From contig NZ_WPCW01000004.1 of assembly GCF_011421425.1 (NCBI RefSeq), forward strand, positions 1 through 64,000: a DNA stretch of 64,000 nucleotides, written 5' to 3'. Below are positions 62,284-64,000 of this stretch, in pieces (position 1 is the first letter of the stretch; each line of letters starts with the position of its first letter). Made by a program: the position numbers and the translations under genes. The notes beneath the pieces were generated by a model. That model worked only from the letters and a program-made list of their open reading frames with translations, did no database searches and was not told the DNA's origin. The DNA is from Streptococcus catagoni. Lineage in GTDB: Bacteria > Bacillota > Bacilli > Lactobacillales > Streptococcaceae.

Positions 62284-63168
62284 ATGTCACTTATTTTATC
62301 TAGCCTGTCTCAAGGGATCCTTTGGTCTGTCATGGCCATTGGTGTTTACATTACTTTTAGGATCTTGGATATTGCTGATCTGACAGCGGAGGGTTCTTTT
62401 CCCCTTGGTGCTGCCATCTGTGCCACTGGCATTGTCTCAGGTTTGCACCCTCTCCTTGCTAGTCTTTTGGCCTTTGTTGGTGGGCTTTTAGCTGGCCTTG
62501 TTTCTGGTCTCATTCACACCAAGTTAAAAATCCCTGCTTTATTAACAGGGATTATCACTTTGACAGCCTTATATTCAGTCAATCTTAAGGTCTTAGGCAA
62601 GGCCAATCTGGCTCTCTTAGGTCAAGAAACCTTGGTCAGTAAAATCTACGCCTTAGGTTTTACCAAAACAGCCTCGGTCATGATCATGGGACTGGTCTTT
62701 TTACTGGTCATTCTTCTTGCCTTAACCCTCTTTATGCGAACACAAATTGGGCTAGCTCTTCGGGCAAGCGGCGACAACCTCCCTATGAGCGCTTCTAACG
62801 GCGTTTACACCGATCAGATGAAAATCATCGCCTACATGCTTTCCAACGCTCTCATAGCCCTCTGTGGGGCTCTCCTGTGTCAAAACAATGGCTATGCTGA
62901 TTTAAACTCAGGAGTGGGAACTATTGTCATTGGACTAGCTTCCATCATCATAGCAGAAGTGGTCCTTCCTAAGAAGACCATTGGCTGGCGCCTGGCCTCC
63001 CTGGTTTTAGGATCTATCATCTATAGGCTGATTATCCTAGCCATCCTCTCTATTCCAGGTATGGACGCTGACTTGGTCAAGCTATGCTCAGCCATCCTTC
63101 TAGCCTCAGTCTTATACCTGCCCCAACTGCAAAAAGCACTGCAAATCCGCAAACCAAAATTAAATTAA
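62284..63168 (+). CDS. ABC importer permease
   Basis: 294 residues from ATG 62284 (AAAGGAG at 62272-62278; the longer frame from 62239 only overlaps the lipoprotein gene). About eight to nine membrane helices of the branched-chain/LivH-like permease family (SVMAIGVYITFRILDIADLT; MRTQIGLALRASGDN). Confidence 0.9.
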   Translation: MSLILSSLSQGILWSVMAIGVYITFRILDIADLTAEGSFPLGAAICATGIVSGLHPLLASLLAFVGGLLAGLVSGLIHTKLKIPALLTGIITLTALYSVNLKVLGKANLALLGQETLVSKIYALGFTKTASVMIMGLVFLLVILLALTLFMRTQIGLALRASGDNLPMSASNGVYTDQMKIIAYMLSNALIALCGALLCQNNGYADLNSGVGTIVIGLASIIIAEVVLPKKTIGWRLASLVLGSIIYRLIILAILSIPGMDADLVKLCSAILLASVLYLPQLQKALQIRKPKLN

Positions 63169-63177
63169 GGAAACAAT

Positions 63178-63981
63178 ATGGAAAGTTTATTATCATTACG
63201 AAAGATTCACAAGTCCTTTGAAGTAGGGACAATCAACGAAAATCACGTCTTAAGAGGCCTGAGCCTGGAAGTTAGAGAGGGCGACTTTATCTCCATCATT
63301 GGTGGAAATGGAGCTGGAAAATCAACCCTGATGAATAGCTTGGCAGGCACTGTCAAAGTGGACCAGGGAGACATCCTACTAGAAGGCCAATCCATCAAAA
63401 AGGATCCCACAGCCAAAAGAGCCAAAAACATCAGCCGCGTCTTTCAGGATCCCAAGATGGGAACAGCTTCGCGCCTGACCATAGAAGAGAACATGGCCAT
63501 AGCCTATAGTCGCGGCAAAAAGCGAGGTCTGAGCTGGGGCCTTAAAGAAAAGGAGCGCCAACTTTTCAGGGAAAGATTGAAAGAATTAGGCTTAAACTTA
63601 GAAAACCGCCTAAAAGTTGATACTCAATTTCTATCAGGTGGCCAAAGGCAGGCTCTGACCCTACTCATGGCCTCCTTGCAAAAACCAAAACTCTTGCTCC
63701 TAGATGAACATACGGCAGCCTTAGACCCTAAGACCAGTGAGATGGTCATGACCCTGACCAATAAGATTGTGACAAAAGACCAGCTGACCACTCTCATGAT
63801 CACCCACAACATGGAACATGCCATCAACTATGGCAACCGCCTGGTCATGCTAGACCAGGGAAAAATTGTCGTGGATATAGAAGGTCAGGAAAAGAAAAAG
63901 CTAACAGTAGCCCAGCTAATGACCCTCTTCCAAAAGAAGAGTGGCCATCAACTAACAGCTGACGCCTTACTCCTAGGCTAA
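63178..63981 (+). CDS. ABC importer ATPase
   Basis: 267 residues. Walker A GGNGAGKST near 43, signature LSGGQRQALTL, Walker B LLLLDEHTAALDP with His in place of the usual Pro after Glu (DEH), H-loop ITHNMEHA. Powers the importer; 9 bp after the permease. Closes the operon near the window edge. Confidence 0.93.
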   Translation: MESLLSLRKIHKSFEVGTINENHVLRGLSLEVREGDFISIIGGNGAGKSTLMNSLAGTVKVDQGDILLEGQSIKKDPTAKRAKNISRVFQDPKMGTASRLTIEENMAIAYSRGKKRGLSWGLKEKERQLFRERLKELGLNLENRLKVDTQFLSGGQRQALTLLMASLQKPKLLLLDEHTAALDPKTSEMVMTLTNKIVTKDQLTTLMITHNMEHAINYGNRLVMLDQGKIVVDIEGQEKKKLTVAQLMTLFQKKSGHQLTADALLLG

Positions 63982-64000
63982 GATTTTAAGGACCAAGAGT

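Overview
The window looks like the chromosome of a low-GC Firmicute, a Streptococcus of the pyogenic type (S. uberis, S. parauberis, S. agalactiae or S. iniae relatives; species not settled). The main reasons are the order ispE-adcRCB-tyrS-pbp1b-rpoB-rpoC-(DUF1033)-comYA..G-methyltransferase-ackA, the tRNA run fMet-Phe-Tyr-Trp-His-Gln-Leu, and ComX-type boxes in front of comYA and ssbB. There are no rRNA genes in the window.

Regions. 1-609: end of a tRNA cluster with a terminator. 519-10891: an integrated mobile element bounded by a perfect 31-bp direct repeat taken from tRNA-Leu(CAA). It carries a tyrosine integrase, a DUF3173 excisionase-like protein, a rolling-circle-type Rep with an SF3 helicase domain, a strongly folded origin-like region, an XRE repressor with twin operators, an unidentified two-gene module, and an AT-rich RiPP gene cluster at 6826-10222. 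11093-18419: a CcpA-controlled (cre) operon for uptake and breakdown of N-acetylmuramic acid sugars (murQ, Lac-family PTS IIA/IIB/IIC, mupG, a BadF-type kinase, an RpiR regulator, anmK). 18420-22770: small housekeeping genes mixed with several gene remnants. 22771-31917: menA, ndh, cydABDC and a polyprenyl synthase, a menaquinone-dependent NADH to oxygen respiratory module. 32116-35001: orphan ispE and the zinc uptake operon adcRCB with a perfect AdcR box. 35002-35848: gene debris and hairpins. 35849-47070: tyrS, pbp1b, rpoB, rpoC. 47270-53711: the competence pseudopilus operon comYA-G, a methyltransferase and ackA. 54054-59165: an XRE/membrane protein/CPBP protease cassette, proC, pepA, and a thioredoxin-ytpR operon, flanked by an inverted pair of 50-bp palindromic repeats. 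59396-63981: ssbB and an ABC importer operon behind an apparent leader-peptide attenuator.

Most interesting system. A 47-residue peptide ending in KGRCPPTG (too short for routine ORF calling) is followed by a radical SAM/SPASM enzyme, an arginase-family enzyme with all six metal ligands, and an MFS transporter. From memory of the literature this resembles the streptococcal/enterococcal 'GRC' class of radical-SAM RiPPs, whose characterised members (enteropeptins) carry a Cys-derived thioether-type ring and an ornithine made from Arg by a peptide arginase. No methyltransferase is seen here, so unmethylated ornithine would be predicted. The cluster rides on a replicating-type integrative element.

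Second system. A 20-codon leader (…LYYFSFFR) upstream of a two-lipoprotein ABC importer precedes a chain of mutually exclusive stems ending in a strong terminator. The layout predicts attenuation that responds to Tyr (or Phe) charging by ribosome stalling rather than by a T-box.
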